Assembly: GCA_965263375.1 (NCBI GenBank) | Contig: OZ253669.1 | Location: forward strand, 2,790,001 to 2,854,000 | Source of the DNA: JAJFFW01 sp965263375 | GTDB lineage: Bacteria; Pseudomonadota; Alphaproteobacteria; Caulobacterales; Parvularculaceae | Direction: 5' to 3' | Length of the DNA: 64,000 nucleotides | Shown here: positions 44,305 through 54,571 of the stretch, piece by piece | Layout of the letters: every line of letters begins with the position of its first letter | How positions within the stretch are numbered: position 1 is the stretch's first letter | Made by a program: the position numbers and the translations under genes | The notes under the pieces: model-generated | What the model was told of the DNA's origin: nothing | The model's input: the letters and a program-made list of their open reading frames with translations, nothing else | The model's database searches: none

Positions 44305-45221
44305 TATGGCGCTCCTACCCGTTTAATCTCCCAGCGCAAATCAACGCCGAAATCTCTTTTGACGTCAGCTCGCAAGGATTCGCCCAGCGCCTCAAGGTCT
44401 GCGGCTGTCGCTGAACCCCGATTAATCAAGAAATTACAGTGCCGCTCGGAAACTTGTGCGTCGCCAACAACCCGCCCACGGCCGCCGACGCCATCTATTA
44501 ACTGCCAAGATTTGCGCCCACCGGACTGTTCAAGGTCGGGATTTGCGAATGTTGATCCGCCCGTGCGTTCTTTGATGGGCTGGCTCTCCTCGCGCGCACG
44601 CATAATTTCCGCCATCCGCGCTTCAATCTCAGCGGGGTCCCCAGGCTGGCCCTCAAATACGGCGCTGGTAAAGATCACGTCCTCTGCGACGCCGCAATGG
44701 CGATAGGAAAAGCCCATATCAGCATTAGAAAAAACCCGCCGCGCGCCGGTGCGGTCATAACCGACCGCTTCAATTAGAATATCTTTCGTTTCACCGCCAT
44801 AAGCGCCCGCATTCATGCGCAGGGCGCCGCCGATGGTTCCCGGGACGCCGCGGTAAAATTCAAGCCCGGCAATGCCCGCCGCACCAGCCCGTTTTGCGAG
44901 CTGTGCATCAAGCGCCGCCGCACCCGCCACAACGCACATGCCGTCAATTTCGATCTTGTTGAAGGGGCCCCCAAGGCGAATAACAACGCCGCGCATACCG
45001 CCGTCGCGCACCAATAAGTTTGACCCCACCCCCATCGGAAAAACTGGGATTTTAGGGTCCAAGTCTTTCAAAAACGCCCTTAAGTCTTCCTCGTCCGCCG
45101 GGGTAAACAGAACATCCGCCGGGCCGCCCACACGGAACCAAGTAATTTCCGAAAGCGCCGCATCGGCGGTTAATTTTCCGCGTACGGCAGGAAGATCATT
45201 TAAGGTCACCGCTGCGTTCAT
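44304..45221 (-). CDS. murB: UDP-N-acetylenolpyruvoylglucosamine reductase
   Basis: MurB reduces the enolpyruvyl group to UDP-MurNAc using FAD and NADPH. The 305-residue protein shows the FAD-binding FPMGVGSNLLVRDGG, the GLEFYRGVPGTIGGALRMNAGAYG loop in two parts, the catalytic Ser in GGSTFANP and the closing C-terminal domain. Its start overlaps the murC stop (TGATG), and its stop overlaps the ddl start, indicating translational coupling through the run. Confidence 0.96.
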   Translation of the reverse strand: MNAAVTLNDLPAVRGKLTADAALSEITWFRVGGPADVLFTPADEEDLRAFLKDLDPKIPVFPMGVGSNLLVRDGGMRGVVIRLGGPFNKIEIDGMCVVAGAAALDAQLAKRAGAAGIAGLEFYRGVPGTIGGALRMNAGAYGGETKDILIEAVGYDRTGARRVFSNADMGFSYRHCGVAEDVIFTSAVFEGQPGDPAEIEARMAEIMRAREESQPIKERTGGSTFANPDLEQSGGRKSWQLIDGVGGRGRVVGDAQVSERHCNFLINRGSATAADLEALGESLRADVKRDFGVDLRWEIKRVGAP

Positions 45222-46657
45222 CAGGCCTTCCCCGAATTGAGAGCCGCTAAGGCTTCAGGAAGACGGTTTGCGTGTTTGGTAATGTCCCCAGCGCCAAGAA
45301 GAACAACGTAATCCCCCGGACCAATCTCACCCGCTAGGGCCGATGGCAACGCATCAAGGTTTTCAAGGGCGCGCACATCTTTGTGGCCATGGCTAGCCGC
45401 GCCAGCAACATATCCATCCCGGTCAAAGCCCGCGATCGGCGTCTCGCCCGCCGCATAAACATCAGCGATAAAGACAGTTTCCGCGTCATTTAAACAAGCG
45501 CAAAAATCATCAAACAAACTTTGCAGCCGTGAATAACGGTGCGGCTGCACAACAGCGATAATCTTCCCACTTGCAACTTGACGCGCCGCGCGCAGAGCAG
45601 CGGCAATCTCCACCGGGTGGTGGCCATAATCATCAATGATCGTCGCGCCGTTCCATGCGCCCACTTTAGAAAAGCGCCGCTTAACGCCGGCAAACCGGGC
45701 AAACCCATTTTTTATGGCCGCCTCGTCCGCCCCAAGTTCCAGCGCAACAATCGCTGCGGCCAGAGAATTCAAAACATTATGAACGCCCGGCATTGGCAAT
45801 GTAACACCTTTTATCCGCGTGCGCTCAGAGCCATTCCTGCGAAGGATAATATCATACCGCGCCAGACCGTCTTCAAAGACGATATTTTCAGCGCGTACAT
45901 CCGCCTGCGGATTTTCCCCATACGTGATAAGCTTACGGTCCGTGACCCGCCCGACAAGCGCTTGGACTTCCGGATGATCAAGGCACACAACCCCAAAGCC
46001 ATAAAAGGGCGTATTTTCAATGAAATTATCGAACGCCCGGCGCAGGCTTTCAAAATCGCCCCAATAGTCTAAATGCTCAGGGTCGATATTGGTGACCACG
46101 GCCACCGTTGTCGGCAGGCGCAAAAAAGAACCGTCTGATTCATCCGCCTCAACCACCATCCAGTCGCCCTCGCCAACACGGGCGTTCGCACCATAAGCAT
46201 TAATAACGCCGCCATTAATCACCGTCGGGTCAAGGCCCGCTTCATCAAGCAGCGCGGCGACCATTGTCGTCGTCGTTGTTTTTCCGTGTGCGCCAGCAAT
46301 AGAAACCGTCCACTTCAACCGCATTAATTCGGCGAGCATATCAGCACGTTTAACAACCGGAATATGTCGCGCACGCGCGGCTCTTACTTCCGGGTTGTCC
46401 TTTTTAATCGCGGTCGAAACCACAACCGCCTCAGCGCCGATGACATTGTCCGGGTTATGACCGATCATCACATCAATGCCCTTATCGCGCAGCGCTTGGA
46501 CATTCGGGCCTTCAGCAATATCAGACCCGCGCACCTTATAGCCTAGATTGTGCATAACCGACGCAATACCGGACATGCCAATACCGCCAATGCCGACAAG
46601 GTGCACCACGCCCACTTCAAAGGGCAGTCTGATTTGAATTTTACGCGGGTCGTTCAT
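45221..46657 (-). CDS. murC: UDP-N-acetylmuramate--L-alanine ligase
   Basis: MurC adds L-Ala to UDP-MurNAc, the first amino acid of the stem peptide. The 478-residue protein has the N-terminal Rossmann motif VGIGGIGMSGIA, the ATP loop SIAGAHGKTTTTTM, NIDPEHLDYWG and the C-terminal domain with YGHHPVEIAA. All are standard for MurC and distinguish it from MurD, MurE and MurF. murG lies 19 bases upstream on the same strand. Confidence 0.97.
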   Translation of the reverse strand: MNDPRKIQIRLPFEVGVVHLVGIGGIGMSGIASVMHNLGYKVRGSDIAEGPNVQALRDKGIDVMIGHNPDNVIGAEAVVVSTAIKKDNPEVRAARARHIPVVKRADMLAELMRLKWTVSIAGAHGKTTTTTMVAALLDEAGLDPTVINGGVINAYGANARVGEGDWMVVEADESDGSFLRLPTTVAVVTNIDPEHLDYWGDFESLRRAFDNFIENTPFYGFGVVCLDHPEVQALVGRVTDRKLITYGENPQADVRAENIVFEDGLARYDIILRRNGSERTRIKGVTLPMPGVHNVLNSLAAAIVALELGADEAAIKNGFARFAGVKRRFSKVGAWNGATIIDDYGHHPVEIAAALRAARQVASGKIIAVVQPHRYSRLQSLFDDFCACLNDAETVFIADVYAAGETPIAGFDRDGYVAGAASHGHKDVRALENLDALPSALAGEIGPGDYVVLLGAGDITKHANRLPEALAALNSGKA

Positions 46658-46676
46658 GTACTTAACAAATACCGTT

Positions 46677-47783
46677 TTAAACGGCGATTTCTTCTACTAA
46701 ATCAGCGAGCGCGGCAGCAGCGCCCGCCCGCACACATCCTTGCGCCGCCTTTGCCATAGAGGCAAGCCTTGAGTCTTCTGGACGAGAAGGATCTAAGAGC
46801 AAAGGGCTTAATGCATTTTTAAGCGCTGTTTCAGTGAATTCTTTTTCAGATAAGATCTCAGCCCCGCCTGCTTCCGCTAAGACGCGGGCGTTACCGGTCT
46901 GATGATCATCCATCGCGATCGCCAGGGGCACAAGGATTGAGGGGCGACCAATCGTTGAAAGCTCAGTTACTGTTGATGCGCCAGAACGCCCAATAATGAT
47001 GTGAGCGTTCGCCATTCGTGTCGGTAAGTCTTTAAAAAAGGGCGCGACTTCATGCGCAATTCCGGCTTCTTGATAAATCGCCTCGACAGATGCGGCCTCA
47101 GCTTCCCGCGCCTGATGGACGACATTAAGGCGTGCCCGCACGGCGCTATCAAGGCTCGCCAACGCTTTCGGCGGCGCCTTTGAAAACAGCGATGCGCCCT
47201 GACTGCCCCCAAAGATCAAAATATTGATGGGCGCATCTTGGCCCGGCGCTTGATAGGGCGCAGCCGACAGCGCTTTGACCGCGTCGCGCACCGGATTGCC
47301 AACCTCTTTTAGTTTCGGGTCCGCCCCTGCGGGCGCCTTGTCTAAAATTGAAAAAGCGTGCGCCGTAAAACTTGAGCCCTTAACGAGCATCCGGTTTGAG
47401 CGCCCCAATACCCCATTTTGTTCGTGCACGCCGTAGGGGATTTTCATCAACTCAGCCGCCTTCATCGCCGGCAAGGAAGGATACCCCCCAAACCCAACGG
47501 CGGCGGCTGGTTTTCTCTGCTTGAACTGAGAAAGCGCCGTGATAAGCCCCCCAGCCATAGAGAACGCCGCAAAAATCTTCGCGCCAATCCCCCCCACATT
47601 TGGCGTGGCGGCAGAAATCTCAAACCGCTCATCACAAGGAAAATCCGCCGCGAACCTAGCGCCGCGCGCGTCTGTAACAAGCAGCACGCGATTGCCCCGG
47701 CGCTTTAATTCTTGCGCTAGGGCTTCAGCCGGGAACAAATGCCCGCCGGTGCCGCCTGCCGCCAAAGCAATAAGCGCGCTCAT
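46677..47783 (-). CDS. murG: Lipid II synthase, UDP-GlcNAc transferase MurG
   Basis: MurG adds GlcNAc to lipid I on the inner face of the membrane. The 368-residue form starts at 47783, overlapping the ftsW stop (ATGA) with AAGGAG eight bases upstream; the earlier in-frame start is not needed. Visible motifs are AAGGTGGHLFPA at the N-terminus, VGFGGYPS, FGGSQGASLF and the UDP-GlcNAc site GRSGASTVTEL. The fold is a GT-B glycosyltransferase bound to the membrane surface. Confidence 0.96.
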   Translation of the reverse strand: MSALIALAAGGTGGHLFPAEALAQELKRRGNRVLLVTDARGARFAADFPCDERFEISAATPNVGGIGAKIFAAFSMAGGLITALSQFKQRKPAAAVGFGGYPSLPAMKAAELMKIPYGVHEQNGVLGRSNRMLVKGSSFTAHAFSILDKAPAGADPKLKEVGNPVRDAVKALSAAPYQAPGQDAPINILIFGGSQGASLFSKAPPKALASLDSAVRARLNVVHQAREAEAASVEAIYQEAGIAHEVAPFFKDLPTRMANAHIIIGRSGASTVTELSTIGRPSILVPLAIAMDDHQTGNARVLAEAGGAEILSEKEFTETALKNALSPLLLDPSRPEDSRLASMAKAAQGCVRAGAAAALADLVEEIAV

Positions 47784-48919
47784 GGCATAATCTCCTTGCG
47801 CCGCCATGCGGTGCGCGGCGTGCGCGTTAACGCGAGCAACAACCCAAAAGCGAGCCCGCTCGCCAAAAGCGAAGAGCCGCCGTAAGAAATAAACGGCAGC
47901 GTCATGCCCTTGGCCGGTAAAGCACGCAGGCTTACCCCTATATTAATAAAACTTTGCAAACCAACCATCGCCGCAAGACCACACACTGCGCATTGGGCAA
48001 ATAAGCTTTTTAAAGCAAAGGCTTTCATAAAGAACCGCACAACTAAGGCGGTGAAGAGGCCTAAAATGAGCAAACAAAAGAAAAAACCAAACTCTTCAGC
48101 GGCGACGGCAAAAATAAAATCTGTATGGGCGTCAGGCAAATGATGTTTGATCGTCGGATCATCAACCCCGCGCCCAAAAAGGCCGCCATTTTGCACCGCC
48201 TTTTCAGCCACATCGACCTGATAGGTTTCTGTTGTCTCAGGCTTCATATACCCATCAATGCGCCGTGCAACATGGGGGGAAAACGCATAGGCCGCGCTTA
48301 AAGCGCCAACACCGACAGCGCCAAGCCCGCCGATCCAAAGCCAGTTCCACCCAGCGATAAAAAACATGATCATCCATATCGCCGTTAAAAGCGCTGCTTG
48401 CCCGTAATCGGGCTGCATCACCAACAGGCCTGCGCAAACAAAATAAAGCCCCATCGCGATCATTGCACCGGGAAAAGAGGGTGTTCTCGCCCCTTCTGCA
48501 AGCATCCAAGCCGAGGCGATAATAAACCCTGGCTTTAAAAACTCCGATGGCTGAAGAGAAAAAGGCCCAAAAGAAACCCAGCGTTTCGCGCCATTAATCT
48601 CCGCCCCAAAAAAAAGGGCGAACACCATCACCAACAACGCCCCAATCAAGACAAAAGCCCCCAAGCGGCGTGCGTTAAGCGGCGACAAAAGCGACGCCCC
48701 CGCCATAAGCGCCAAGGCGGGCGCCAAAAAAATCACTTGCCGAATGGGAAAATGAAAATCATCTCCAATTCCCATGCGCGCCGCCGCCGAAGGCCCAGCA
48801 GCCAGCAACAACACAAAGCCAATCACCATAATTGCCGTCACCAAAACAAGGCTTACCCGGTCGATTGACCACCACCAACGGGCGAGCGGCGAGGGATCTA
48901 GTCTTGAAGGAAACTTCAC
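47780..48919 (-). CDS. ftsW: Septal SEDS glycosyltransferase FtsW
   Basis: FtsW polymerises septal peptidoglycan from lipid II, paired with FtsI. The 379-residue protein has about ten hydrophobic helices. Typical elements are WVSFGPFSLQPSEFLKPG, MQPDYGQAALL, and AKGMTLPFISYGGSSLLASG at the C-terminus. The start is a GTG that overlaps the murD stop (GTGA, four bases). It overlaps murG by the same device. Confidence 0.96.
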   Translation of the reverse strand: MKFPSRLDPSPLARWWWSIDRVSLVLVTAIMVIGFVLLLAAGPSAAARMGIGDDFHFPIRQVIFLAPALALMAGASLLSPLNARRLGAFVLIGALLVMVFALFFGAEINGAKRWVSFGPFSLQPSEFLKPGFIIASAWMLAEGARTPSFPGAMIAMGLYFVCAGLLVMQPDYGQAALLTAIWMIMFFIAGWNWLWIGGLGAVGVGALSAAYAFSPHVARRIDGYMKPETTETYQVDVAEKAVQNGGLFGRGVDDPTIKHHLPDAHTDFIFAVAAEEFGFFFCLLILGLFTALVVRFFMKAFALKSLFAQCAVCGLAAMVGLQSFINIGVSLRALPAKGMTLPFISYGGSSLLASGLAFGLLLALTRTPRTAWRRKEIMP

Positions 48920-50379
48920 GCGGCGGCTCCATTAGCGCCCCGTGGGTCGCCATTAGGCGCATCATCGTCTTGCGCGGCGGCAATATCTAAAACGAGCCGT
49001 CGGAATGTGTCGCCTCGGTCTTCAAAATTCGCAAACTGATCATAGGACGCACATGCTGGCGAGAGCAGCACAACCGGCGACTTAAGCCCGCTTTGCTGCG
49101 CGTCACGGCTCGCGCGCGCAACCGCCGCTGCAAGATTACCGCTTTGCACGCAAGGCGCGAGCCCCGCCAAAGACGCTTCAATCTCAGCCGCGCCATCGCC
49201 GATAAGATAAGCGCCGCGCACTCGATCCATCAGCGGCTTTAAAAGCTCCACCCCACCCTTCTTCACCGCGCCGCCAGCAATCCAAAAGATTTCTTCAAAA
49301 GCGCCAAGCGCCGCCGCCGCCGCTTCAGCGTTGGTGGCTTTGGAATCATTGATATAAGCGACATCGCCGATTTGGGTGATTTTTTCCATCCGATGGGCAA
49401 GCCCCTCAAAACGCTCCATCGACTTAATCGCAACAGAAGGCGCAACCCCAACCGCGCTGGTCGCGGCTAAAGCAGCAGCAATATTTTGCCAATTATGAGC
49501 GCCCTGCAGGGAAGCAATGTGATCAACCGACCCGGCTTCCCCGCTTTTGTCGCCAAAATCATAATAAAGCCGTCCGCCGAGAACATAGACCCCGTGGCCC
49601 AAAGCCCCTTCAACAGAAATCGGACAAACCCGCGCCCGCTCGCTCGACGGACCGCCAGCTGAGATCTTGGCGCATATCCCCTGGGAGTAAACATCATCAA
49701 CGCCAAGGATCGCAAGATCTTCACCGGTTTGATTACGGAATATACGCTCCTTCGCGGCTGCGTAGCCGTCCATGTCACCATGACGATCCAAATGGTCCGG
49801 CGTAATGTTCAGCAATATCGCCGCATTGGCGCGCAAACTTTCGGTCAGGTCCAGCTGAAAAGACGACAGCTCCAACACATAGGTGCGCTGCTTCTCAATG
49901 GGGTCTAGGCTTAATATCGGCGCGCCAATATTTCCGCCAAGGGCGACATCACGCCCTGTGTCTTTTAAAATATGGGCGATTAATGCGGCGGTCGTCGATT
50001 TGCCGTTCGAGCCTGTGATCGTGATAACCTGCGGCCGCTCACGCGCTGGCAGTTCATTCACCGCCATCGCAAAAAGCTCCGTATCGCCCACAATACGCAC
50101 CTTGGCCGCCTTTGCTTTGCGCACGATGGCATGAGGCTTTGGATGGGTCAGCGGCACCCCAGGGCTAAGGGCCAGAAATTGCAGTTCCGCCCACGGCCAG
50201 TTTTTGGGATGGGTAGGATCATACCGGGTGTTCTTGGCCTTCTCCCGCGCGGCGGCGTTTTCATCCCAGGTGAAGACCTGCGCCCCAGCGGCGGCAAGCG
50301 CTTCCGCGGTCGCAAGGCCCGTCGCGCCAAGGCCGAAAACAGCTGTTTTTTGGTTTTTCAGATCCGGCGGGAGGATCAT
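48916..50379 (-). CDS. murD: UDP-N-acetylmuramoylalanine--D-glutamate ligase
   Basis: MurD adds D-Glu to the stem peptide. The 487-residue protein has an N-terminal Rossmann-like domain (AVFGLGATGLATAEAL), the ATP loop ITGSNGKSTTAAL, NITPDHLDRHG and the ligase C-terminal domain with SPACASYDQFANFEDRG. It lies 25 bases after mraY and overlaps ftsW. The C-terminus carries a short Asp/Ala/Gly-rich extension. Confidence 0.96.
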   Translation of the reverse strand: MILPPDLKNQKTAVFGLGATGLATAEALAAAGAQVFTWDENAAAREKAKNTRYDPTHPKNWPWAELQFLALSPGVPLTHPKPHAIVRKAKAAKVRIVGDTELFAMAVNELPARERPQVITITGSNGKSTTAALIAHILKDTGRDVALGGNIGAPILSLDPIEKQRTYVLELSSFQLDLTESLRANAAILLNITPDHLDRHGDMDGYAAAKERIFRNQTGEDLAILGVDDVYSQGICAKISAGGPSSERARVCPISVEGALGHGVYVLGGRLYYDFGDKSGEAGSVDHIASLQGAHNWQNIAAALAATSAVGVAPSVAIKSMERFEGLAHRMEKITQIGDVAYINDSKATNAEAAAAALGAFEEIFWIAGGAVKKGGVELLKPLMDRVRGAYLIGDGAAEIEASLAGLAPCVQSGNLAAAVARASRDAQQSGLKSPVVLLSPACASYDQFANFEDRGDTFRRLVLDIAAAQDDDAPNGDPRGANGAAA

Positions 50380-50404
50380 GAGCTAGGCTCCTATCTTCAA
50401 ATAT

Positions 50405-51511
50405 CTATCGCAGTTTTAACGTCGAAAGGCCGATCAGCGCCAAAATGACAGCGATGATCCAAAAACGAATGACGATGGTGGATTCTTTCCACCCGAGTTG
50501 TTCAAAATGGTGATGAATGGGCGCCATGCGAAAAACGCGCTTTCCCGTCAGTTTGAACGAGGCGATCTGTATCATCACCGACAACCCTTCAAGGACGAAA
50601 AGACCGCCGACGATCGCTAGAACAATCTCGTGCTTTGACGCCACCGCAATCGCACCAATCGCGCCGCCAAGGGCGAGCGAGCCTGTGTCCCCCATAAAAA
50701 TTGCTGCGGGCGGGGCGTTAAACCATAAAAACCCAAGTCCGGCGCCAATAATCGCCGCACAGATAACCGCCAACTCGCCGACCCCCGGCACATATGGCAC
50801 CTGTAGGTATTCCGCATAAATTGCGTTGCCGACGAGGTAGGCGATAATGGCGTAGGTTGCAGCGGCGATCATCACCGGCACGGTGGCGAGACCATCAAGG
50901 CCATCGGTTAGATTGACTGTGTTCGACGCGCCCACAATCACAAAAGCCGCGAACGGCACAAACATAAAACTAAGCGGAATAAATAGGTTTTTGAAAAACG
51001 GCAAAGGCACCGATGTCGCTAAATTGGCTGGCGCATCAGGGGCTGAGCCTAGGGTTTTCATGCAATAATACCCAGCCAGCAAGGCCACGGCGAATTGCAC
51101 CGCAAGCTTAAAGCTGCCAACCACGCCGCTTGCTGTTTGTTTGGTGACTTTTAGATAGTCATCAATAAAACCCAAAACGCCGAAAGACAGGGTCACCCCC
51201 ATCACAACCCAAACATACGGATTATCGAGCCGCGCCCACAAAAGTGTAGAGATCGTCAAAGACAGCAATATCAGAACACCGCCCATTGTCGGCGTTCCCG
51301 CTTTTTCAATGATGTGACTTTGCGGCCCGTCTTCACGGATTGGCTGGCCACGCCCTTGTTTGCGGCGCATCCAGCGGATCATCGACGGTCCGAAGTAAAA
51401 TGAAATCAACATCGCCGTCATAACGGCGCCGCCGGATCGGAATGTGAGATAACGAAACACATTAAAGAGCTGAAAATCTTCAGCGAGCGGTGTGAGTAAG
51501 TGATAAAACAT
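50405..51511 (-). CDS. mraY: Phospho-MurNAc-pentapeptide translocase MraY
   Basis: MraY moves phospho-MurNAc-pentapeptide onto undecaprenyl phosphate to give lipid I. The 368-residue membrane enzyme has about ten helices and the conserved cytosolic loops: GTPTMGGVLIL, the catalytic FIDDYLKV, NLTDGLDGLA, FLWFNAPPAAIFMGDTGSLALGG and MAPIHHHFE with GWKE. It follows murF after 62 bases. Confidence 0.97.
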   Translation of the reverse strand: MFYHLLTPLAEDFQLFNVFRYLTFRSGGAVMTAMLISFYFGPSMIRWMRRKQGRGQPIREDGPQSHIIEKAGTPTMGGVLILLSLTISTLLWARLDNPYVWVVMGVTLSFGVLGFIDDYLKVTKQTASGVVGSFKLAVQFAVALLAGYYCMKTLGSAPDAPANLATSVPLPFFKNLFIPLSFMFVPFAAFVIVGASNTVNLTDGLDGLATVPVMIAAATYAIIAYLVGNAIYAEYLQVPYVPGVGELAVICAAIIGAGLGFLWFNAPPAAIFMGDTGSLALGGAIGAIAVASKHEIVLAIVGGLFVLEGLSVMIQIASFKLTGKRVFRMAPIHHHFEQLGWKESTIVIRFWIIAVILALIGLSTLKLR

Positions 51512-51573
51512 AATATTCCTAGAAGGCGCAGATAGACTTTACGAGCCGTTATCTTATTAAGCCGGGGGGTTCC

Positions 51574-53013
51574 TTATGGTTCGCTCTGTTCCGCAGCATT
51601 TTCAAGAAGGGAAATGACCCGACTTACTTTTGAAGCATTGGATCCTTTCACCAGGATTACGTCGCCATCGCAAATGTCATCGAGTAAATTCACCGTAATG
51701 TCATTAACAGCGGCGCTATGTGCGCCTTTCATCTGATCATCGAGCGCCGACCACAAATTTTCCATCAAAGCGCCAGCCATATAAACCTTATCAACGCCCG
51801 CAGCGCTCAATGGCCCAGCAAGACCAGCGTGGAAAGCGGCGCTATCTTCCCCCAACTCCAGCATTTCGCCCAAAACCGCGACCCGGCGTCCACCTTCGCG
51901 AACCGGCGCCTCGCCAAGCAAAGCGATTGATGCGGCCATGGATGCAGGATTGGCATTATAGCTCTCGTCAATCAGGGTCAGGGTCCTATCCCCGATTTTT
52001 AAGGAACGACGGGCCCCGCGTCCGGCGCCGGCGGAAAAAACCGCAAGCGCCTGCGCCGCGGCGTTCTGATCTGCGCCCACCGCATCAATCGCCGCTAATA
52101 CGCAAAGCGCATTGAGCGCCTGGTGGCGTCCAGGCGCGCCTAAGTTAAAAGTAAAAGGCGCGCCATTGATTTCCGCCTTAACACAAGTCACTCCCCCATT
52201 CGGCGTCGCCTCGATCAGACGGAAATCAGCGCCCTCTTTTTCGCCGAACGTCACCAAACGCTCTATCCCTGCTTCTTCCGCGCGCTGGCGCAGCAGCGGA
52301 TAATGCGCATTATCAAAGGGCAAGACCGCTGCGCCGCCAGGCTGAACGCCCGCGAAAATCTCCGCTTTTGCTTCCGCAATATCAGCAACACTATCAAAGA
52401 ATTCCAAATGCGCCGGCGCCACTGTCGTAATAATGGCGGCGTGGGGCGCCACGAGTTTCGTCAGCGGCGTAATCTCACCGGCGTGGTTCATGCCGATTTC
52501 AAAAACGCCATAGGCGCTGCGCATCGGGAGCGACGCCAAGGTTAACGGCACGCCCCAGTGATTATTAAAACTTTTATCCGCCGCGTGAACCGCGCCGCAC
52601 GCGCTTAACGCCGTGCGCAGCATTTCCTTTACACTGGTCTTGCCGACACTGCCGGTGACCGCAATACGTTTGCCAAAATTCCGTTGACGCGCGGCCCGCG
52701 CCAGATCAGAAAGCCCCGCCAGCGTGTCGCCAACAACAAGTAGGGGCGCGCCCTCAGGCGCATTTTCTGGCGCGCGCGCCACCAGCGCCGCCGCCGCGCC
52801 GCGGTCAAAGGCGCTTTTTAAAAACTCATGGCCGTCGCGCGCATCTTGAATGGCGACAAAAATCTCTCCGGGCTGCAAGGTGCGCGTATCGATAGAAACA
52901 CCCCGCGCCGCCCATTCTTCAGCAACCCAACGTGACGGATCGCCGCCGCGCGCACACAACGCGCCCCCGGTCGCCGCCGCTGCTTCATAAGCTGTCCATA
53001 AATGATCTGTCAT
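51574..53013 (-). CDS. murF: UDP-N-acetylmuramoyl-tripeptide--D-alanyl-D-alanine ligase
   Basis: MurF adds D-Ala-D-Ala to complete the pentapeptide. The 479-residue protein has the N-terminal SIDTRTLQPGEIFVA, the ATP loop AVTGSVGKTSVKEML, the family-specific FNNHWGVPLTL, ESYNANPASM and a C-terminal VLVKGSNA-type end (here VILVKGSNASKV). The start codon overlaps the murE stop (ATGA). Confidence 0.96.
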   Translation of the reverse strand: MTDHLWTAYEAAAATGGALCARGGDPSRWVAEEWAARGVSIDTRTLQPGEIFVAIQDARDGHEFLKSAFDRGAAAALVARAPENAPEGAPLLVVGDTLAGLSDLARAARQRNFGKRIAVTGSVGKTSVKEMLRTALSACGAVHAADKSFNNHWGVPLTLASLPMRSAYGVFEIGMNHAGEITPLTKLVAPHAAIITTVAPAHLEFFDSVADIAEAKAEIFAGVQPGGAAVLPFDNAHYPLLRQRAEEAGIERLVTFGEKEGADFRLIEATPNGGVTCVKAEINGAPFTFNLGAPGRHQALNALCVLAAIDAVGADQNAAAQALAVFSAGAGRGARRSLKIGDRTLTLIDESYNANPASMAASIALLGEAPVREGGRRVAVLGEMLELGEDSAAFHAGLAGPLSAAGVDKVYMAGALMENLWSALDDQMKGAHSAAVNDITVNLLDDICDGDVILVKGSNASKVSRVISLLENAAEQSEP

Positions 53014-54518
53014 AGCTTAGTCCCTTCGGTCCCACCTTCACCGGCTTTTAACGACGCGATCGCCGCTTTTGCGACTTCGCGATCATCAAACGGCGTCACC
53101 TGATCCCCAATAATTTGACCTGTTTCATGCCCCTTGCCGGCGATCAGCAAGACATCACCGTCCTGCAAGGAACCGACCCCCTCATAAATCGCCGCATCCC
53201 GCGCGCCGATTTCGACAACACGCGCATCATCCATCGCGCCTAGCGCTTTCCTTGCGCCCTTCAGGACCGCTTGACGGATCAGCGCAGGGTCTTCACTGCG
53301 CGGATTATCATCCGTTACAATAATCCGGTCGGCCCGCGCCGCCGCCGCGCCCATTAAGGGGCGCTTCGCCTGATCCCGGTCACCGCCCGCGCCGACAATA
53401 ATAACAACCTTGCCCGCCGCATGGGGCCGCGCCGCCGCAATGGCAGCCTCTATCGCCGCAGGGGTATGAGCGTAGTCAACATAAACCCCCGCCCCGCGCA
53501 ACATTCCAGCGCGCTCCATCCGTCCTGGTACGGCATTTAATTGAGGAAGCGCCCCCATAACCGCCGCAGCGTCAAAACCGGAGGCAATAGCAACGCCAGC
53601 CGCCAGTGCGGCGTTTTCCGCTTGAAAAGCGCCGATCAAAGGCAAGGCCACCGCAAAGAGTGATCCTTCGGCTTCGACCGTAAGGTCAAGCCCATCGCCG
53701 CGCAGCGCCACGCCGACAAGCTTTACGTCTTCCCCGGCCCGCCCTGTGGTCATCAACTTACCGCCGCGCGCGCGAACCAGATCAACAATCATTTGCGCGC
53801 CTTCGCCATCCATATTGACAACAGCGGTTTCATCATTTGGCAAAAGCTCCGTAAAAAGGCGCGCCTTCGCTGCGAAATAATCTTCAAAGTCCGCATGGTA
53901 ATCAAGGTGGTCTTGGGAAATATTGGTAAACGCCGCTATTTTATAAGCAACGCCATCTGCGCGATATTGCGCAAGGCCATGGCTCGAAACCTCCATCACC
54001 GCATGGGTAACGCCAACTTGCGCCATCGCGTTTAGCGCTTGATGTAATGTCACTGGGTCCGGGGTCGTATGTCCAAGACCTAAAGTCTTCTCGTGCCCGC
54101 CAACGCCCTGGGTTTTGTAATTGGCGCCTAATGTTCCAAGACTTCCTGCGCTGGCGCCAAGGGCGACCCATAGATCAGCAATAAAGCGCGCCGTAGACGT
54201 CTTACCGTTGGTGCCCGTGATTGCCGCCATTAGTTTAGGCTGAGCTTCATAAAAACGAGCGGCTAACTGCGCCAATCGGCGACGCGGTTCATCATCTTTT
54301 ATCAGGGGAATTTCAAAAAGCGAGCTTGCTTGCGGCCCAGCAAGAACAGCGGCAGCGCCTTTTTTGAGCGCATCGGGAATATATACAGCGCCGTCCTGCT
54401 TGACACCGCTTAGCGCAGCGAACAAAAACCCTTCTTCTACAGCGCGACTATCAGCAGTCAGACCGGTAATTTCCGGGTCTGGATCAACCGCACCGCCGAT
54501 AAGCGCTGAGAGTTTCAC
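53010..54518 (-). CDS. murE: UDP-N-acetylmuramoyl-L-alanyl-D-glutamate--2,6-diaminopimelate ligase
   Basis: MurE adds meso-diaminopimelate to the stem peptide. The 502-residue protein shows LTADSRAVEEGFLF, the ATP loop AITGTNGKTSTARF, MEVSSHGLAQYR and the TDDNPRSEDP motif, which specifies diaminopimelate rather than lysine. The start is a GTG at 54518; AAGGA lies ten bases upstream. It follows ftsI after 53 bases. Confidence 0.97.
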   Translation of the reverse strand: MKLSALIGGAVDPDPEITGLTADSRAVEEGFLFAALSGVKQDGAVYIPDALKKGAAAVLAGPQASSLFEIPLIKDDEPRRRLAQLAARFYEAQPKLMAAITGTNGKTSTARFIADLWVALGASAGSLGTLGANYKTQGVGGHEKTLGLGHTTPDPVTLHQALNAMAQVGVTHAVMEVSSHGLAQYRADGVAYKIAAFTNISQDHLDYHADFEDYFAAKARLFTELLPNDETAVVNMDGEGAQMIVDLVRARGGKLMTTGRAGEDVKLVGVALRGDGLDLTVEAEGSLFAVALPLIGAFQAENAALAAGVAIASGFDAAAVMGALPQLNAVPGRMERAGMLRGAGVYVDYAHTPAAIEAAIAAARPHAAGKVVIIVGAGGDRDQAKRPLMGAAAARADRIIVTDDNPRSEDPALIRQAVLKGARKALGAMDDARVVEIGARDAAIYEGVGSLQDGDVLLIAGKGHETGQIIGDQVTPFDDREVAKAAIASLKAGEGGTEGTKL

Positions 54519-54571
54519 GCCCCATGCGTCCTTTCATATATCCACTGCAACCCGTCTAAAACCGGGCGTCA